18,603 nucleotides of DNA from JAAYGD01 sp964428195 (GTDB taxonomy: Bacteria; Bacillota_I; Bacilli_A; RF39; UBA660): NCBI GenBank assembly GCA_964428195.1, contig CAYRXC010000016.1:1-18603 (forward strand). The letters are read 5' to 3'. Below, in pieces: positions 16,335-18,603 of this stretch (its first letter is position 1; each line of letters opens with the position of its first letter). The notes beneath the pieces are model-generated. The model saw only the letters and a program-made list of their open reading frames with translations, did not search any database and had not been told where the DNA came from. A program made the translations under genes and the position numbers.

Positions 16335-18414
16335 CGAAAAAAGTAATAGTGATTTTATCTATTTCTGAGATATCAACTTTTGGTTCAATGCTTTGACTAT
16401 AAAATTTTCCTGCTCTATTTGGATCGTAATTCGGTTCATCAGTTTTTATGATTTTAATAGTGATATCTATTGAACTATTATTTTCTTTCCATGAGTATAC
16501 CTCTTCCAAACTATAAGTGCTGAAATCGGGAATAATATCAGTAGTAGGTTTTGGAGTACTTTCAATATATTTTCCGACTGATATTTCTAAATCCCTACGG
16601 ATATTATTAACTACTGATCCAAAAGGTATATTTTGACTAATAATAATATTATCTTCTATTAAAGTTTTTACATCAACATAATTTATCATAACATTTACTT
16701 TATTTGAATTTTTCCAATTATTTAGAGTGGAAATGTTTTTTCCTACAAAATTAGGCAATAGATTTATTCTGGTTTCATTGTAAGGGCCTTGCCCAATAAC
16801 TGGCTTTTCATAAAAATTGTTAATAGAAAAATTAATTTTTTTAATCAATTCAGGTGCTTCTTTTTCAAGATTAATATTCATTTCCTTCACAATATCTTTT
16901 AAACTTTGTCGATAATAATAATAATTATATAGTTGATCCTTAAATGAATCATCCCATATCAGAGTATCGTATCCCGAAAGATAAAGGGAATTAAAAGATA
17001 GATTTGACTTACTTAAGAGCATGTTTTTTGCAACATCGTATAATGATAATATTTGGTTAGTTGTCATATTGGTTTCAAAACTTTCGCTCATTACATCTAA
17101 TAATGAATATAACTCATCAATTTTTTTAATATTTTTTAAACCATTTAATATACCATCTATTACTTTTTGTTGATTTTTACCTCTTTCTATATCATCCCTT
17201 TTTCCTTCGGAATAAGTGGGACAATATTTTTTCATTTCTACCCCAATATCAGATCCATCGTTTGGTTTGTGTCTATTTCTTGAAAGAGCTAATGCTTGTT
17301 CCCCGTTTAATTTTCTATATCCTTTTTCTACAAAAACTGTATCATTTCCCCAATTCCTACTACTGTTTTGCTCACATAGACTGTATGGAACGTCTACATT
17401 AATTCCACCCAGATTATCAACTAACTTTACTAATCCTTTGAAGTTAATTTTTACGTAATAATCAATATCTATTTTTGTAAAATTCTCAATAGTATTAATC
17501 ATACATTCTTCTCCGTACCAAGCAGCATGTGTTATTTTATTTTCTTTTTGATTTTTAAAACAAGTAATAGGAACATAAGTATCTCTTGGTATACTTAACA
17601 TTGTTGCAGATAATGTTTTAGGATTAAAGGTCATTAGGATCAAAGCATCACCATTAAATGCAGAACCACTTTTTATGCTTTCTAAAGTGGAATCAACTCC
17701 CATCAATAGTATTGTGAATGGTTTAGTAGTTTCTTTAATACTACTTACTTTATTTTTGATTATTTTTTCTTTAGAAGTTATTACAAGCGTTTCTTCTTCT
17801 ATATTTTTAAAACCATTATATGAAAAAATTATAGGATAATTTGATGATAAGAATATAGCGTCAATTTTTTTTGCATATAATTCTTCTAGCATTTCTATCA
17901 TGTTGTCATATTTTAAGACTTCATTCGAACTATTAAGTTTTTTTTCCTTTATTATTTCATTTGGAATAACATATCCTTCGATACTTTCTTTATTACTATA
18001 GATTCCAATTTTTTTGTTTTTTAAATTCTTTATATCTTTTATGTTTGAACTTTTTAAAACAATAAGACTAGATGAATATGACGAAGTGTTTGCCGTTATA
18101 TTGTTAATAGAAGAATATACTTTATCCAAAGTGTTGTATATAAAGCTTTGGCCTGTAAATAATAACAAAAAGACAATGGAGTAAATAATAGATAGTTTGA
18201 TTTTTTTATTTGAAATGGTTTTATAAGTTTTTAAGCCTAAAAAAAAGCAGAATAACAATAAAAACATTATTGCAAGAAATCTTAAAACGGTTTCAACGTT
18301 GTTTAATTTTATTAAAAAATAAACAATGTAGAAAGTACTTATTGCAAATAATGAAAACATCATCAATAGAAATAGAAAATATTTATTTTTTAGTATACTA
18401 ATAATCTTATTCAT
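16315..18414 (-). CDS. LytR-CpsA-Psr (LCP) protein with N-terminal binding-protein-like segment and C-terminal PASTA-like repeats
   Basis: LCP enzymes transfer lipid-linked polymers (teichoic acids, capsule) to the cell wall outside the membrane. The 699-residue product has three membrane helices (about 12-36, 42-62, 73-93) and a segment of about 100 residues (116-215) resembling part of a periplasmic binding protein (LKNKKIGIYS; YDNMIEMLEELYAKKIDAIF). The LCP domain follows (about 232-420), then a linker and two PASTA-like repeats (about 553-614 and 627-694; LPNFVGKNISTLNNW, ISQNIPFGSVV). LCP hallmarks are LLMGVDS, NGDALIL, SIPRDTY (Arg277, Asp278), DNLGGINVDVP, ALSRNRHK (Arg379, Arg381) and DDIERGKNQQ. 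In the last motif Asn414 replaces the usual Arg before QQ. Four cysteines (285, 304, 347, 398) lie in the LCP domain. It is typically longer than LCP proteins of 300-450 residues. The start has AAGAGG 4 nt upstream. It converges on the envelope run and diverges from a prepilin gene. Confidence 0.9.
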   Translation of the reverse strand: MNKIISILKNKYFLFLLMMFSLFAISTFYIVYFLIKLNNVETVLRFLAIMFLLLFCFFLGLKTYKTISNKKIKLSIIYSIVFLLLFTGQSFIYNTLDKVYSSINNITANTSSYSSSLIVLKSSNIKDIKNLKNKKIGIYSNKESIEGYVIPNEIIKEKKLNSSNEVLKYDNMIEMLEELYAKKIDAIFLSSNYPIIFSYNGFKNIEEETLVITSKEKIIKNKVSSIKETTKPFTILLMGVDSTLESIKSGSAFNGDALILMTFNPKTLSATMLSIPRDTYVPITCFKNQKENKITHAAWYGEECMINTIENFTKIDIDYYVKINFKGLVKLVDNLGGINVDVPYSLCEQNSSRNWGNDTVFVEKGYRKLNGEQALALSRNRHKPNDGSDIGVEMKKYCPTYSEGKRDDIERGKNQQKVIDGILNGLKNIKKIDELYSLLDVMSESFETNMTTNQILSLYDVAKNMLLSKSNLSFNSLYLSGYDTLIWDDSFKDQLYNYYYYRQSLKDIVKEMNINLEKEAPELIKKINFSINNFYEKPVIGQGPYNETRINLLPNFVGKNISTLNNWKNSNKVNVMINYVDVKTLIEDNIIISQNIPFGSVVNNIRRDLEISVGKYIESTPKPTTDIIPDFSTYSLEEVYSWKENNSSIDITIKIIKTDEPNYDPNRAGKFYSQSIEPKVDISEIDKITITFFEKEKEL

Positions 18415-18436
18415 AATGCCTCTTAACTTTAATAAT

Positions 18437-18466
18437 TATATATTAAAATAAATATATATACAACAA
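18437..18466 (-). promoter_or_regulatory. Candidate promoter of the LCP gene
   Basis: On the minus strand TTGTTG (18466-18461) is followed after 18 nt by TATATA (18442-18437); a TATAAT at 18440-18435 would have a 20-nt spacer. The leader would be about 15 nt. The tract is very AT-rich, so the exact -10 is uncertain. Confidence 0.45.
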
Positions 18467-18473
18467 GAAAATA

Positions 18474-18482
18474 TGATATAAT
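18474..18482 (+). promoter_or_regulatory. Extended -10 promoter of the prepilin gene
   Basis: TGATATAAT is an exact extended -10 element (TGnTATAAT). No recognisable -35 lies 16-18 nt upstream. It is back to back with the LCP promoter. The leader to ATG 18529 would be about 40 nt. Confidence 0.55.
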
Positions 18483-18528
18483 TATACAATAATAGTATAG
18501 TAGTCTAACACAATTCGAAAGGATAAGT

Positions 18529-18603
18529 ATGAAAAAGAATAAGAGTCGTAATCTTGGATTTACAATGATGGAAATGCTGGCAACAATACTAGTATTGTTA
18601 GTA
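18529..18603 (+). CDS. Type IV pilin-like prepilin (pseudopilin), 3' partial
   Basis: Only 25 codons are visible before the window ends. The product begins with a short basic leader of 10 residues ending in Gly10. It then shows the class III (prepilin) signature FTMMEM with Glu at +5, followed by a hydrophobic stretch (LATILVLLV). A prepilin peptidase would cut after Gly10 and methylate Phe. AAAGGA (18518-18523) lies 5 nt upstream. It could be a major pilin, a ComGC-type competence pseudopilin or a minor pilin; the visible part cannot decide. It is transcribed away from the LCP gene and may begin a pilus operon to the right. Confidence 0.85.
   Translation, partial: MKKNKSRNLGFTMMEMLATILVLLV

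Noticed and set aside
1..18603. Mycoplasma-type genetic code (TGA = Trp)
   Set aside because: The LTA-synthase-like gene ends in TGA exactly at the overlap with the next gene, and the tryptophans in conserved motifs use TGG.
1..18603. tRNA, rRNA, CRISPR arrays, insertion sequences, riboswitches or T-box leaders
   Set aside because: Intergenic gaps are short (up to about 130 nt) and show no cloverleaf, spaced repeats, transposase or long structured leader.

Overview
The window is AT-rich DNA with genes packed end to end. It suggests a low-GC, cell-walled member of the Bacilli or the Mollicutes-related gut and environmental lineages (Acholeplasma-, RF39- or Erysipelotrichia-like). The signs are a GatB that lacks the zinc-binding cysteines, as in staphylococcal GatB; clear AGAGG/GGAGG ribosome binding sites; an LTA-synthase-type enzyme; and an LCP cell-wall ligase. 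TGA is a true stop (it ends the LTA-synthase-like gene) and Trp is TGG, so this is not the Mycoplasma code. Lineage is an inference from these features, not a search result.

Layout, left to right. (1) The left edge cuts a very large cyclic beta-1,2-glucan synthase-like protein; its GT84 N-terminal part lies outside. Its stop overlaps the start of glucose-6-phosphate isomerase (pgi) by 8 nt. A hairpin follows pgi. (2) A single-gene HU unit (hup) has a perfect 11-bp-arm palindrome just upstream and a strong intrinsic terminator behind. (3) gatC-gatA-gatB, the tRNA-dependent amidotransferase operon, starts from an extended -10 promoter immediately after that terminator. (4) A five-gene envelope run on the + strand has its own promoter at about 10312-10340. 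It encodes an unknown single-pass protein, a membrane receptor with two substrate-binding-like domains and a degenerate GGDEF domain, a YihY/BrkB membrane protein, an LTA-synthase-like phosphoglycerol transferase, and another unknown single-pass protein. Neighbouring genes overlap by 4 to 44 nt or are 8 nt apart. (5) This run collides with a convergent LCP gene. The two stop codons overlap by 6 nt inside one bidirectional hairpin terminator. (6) A 114-nt divergent promoter region separates the LCP gene from a prepilin gene cut off at the right edge.

How the genes fit together. Pgi and the glucan synthase share the glucose-phosphate/UDP-glucose branch point. GatCAB supplies Gln-tRNA and/or Asn-tRNA by transamidation. 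The right half concerns the cell surface: polymer synthesis (LTA-like), polymer attachment (LCP) and signalling.

The most unusual item is the LCP protein. It appears to combine three membrane helices, a periplasmic-binding-protein-like segment, the LCP catalytic domain with four cysteines, and two C-terminal PASTA-like repeats. A related binding-protein theme sits in the neighbouring degenerate-GGDEF receptor, so the locus may couple sensing of an extracellular ligand to wall-polymer assembly. That last step is inference. No rRNA, tRNA, CRISPR array, insertion sequence or attachment site was seen, and no gene-free stretch exceeds 300 bases.
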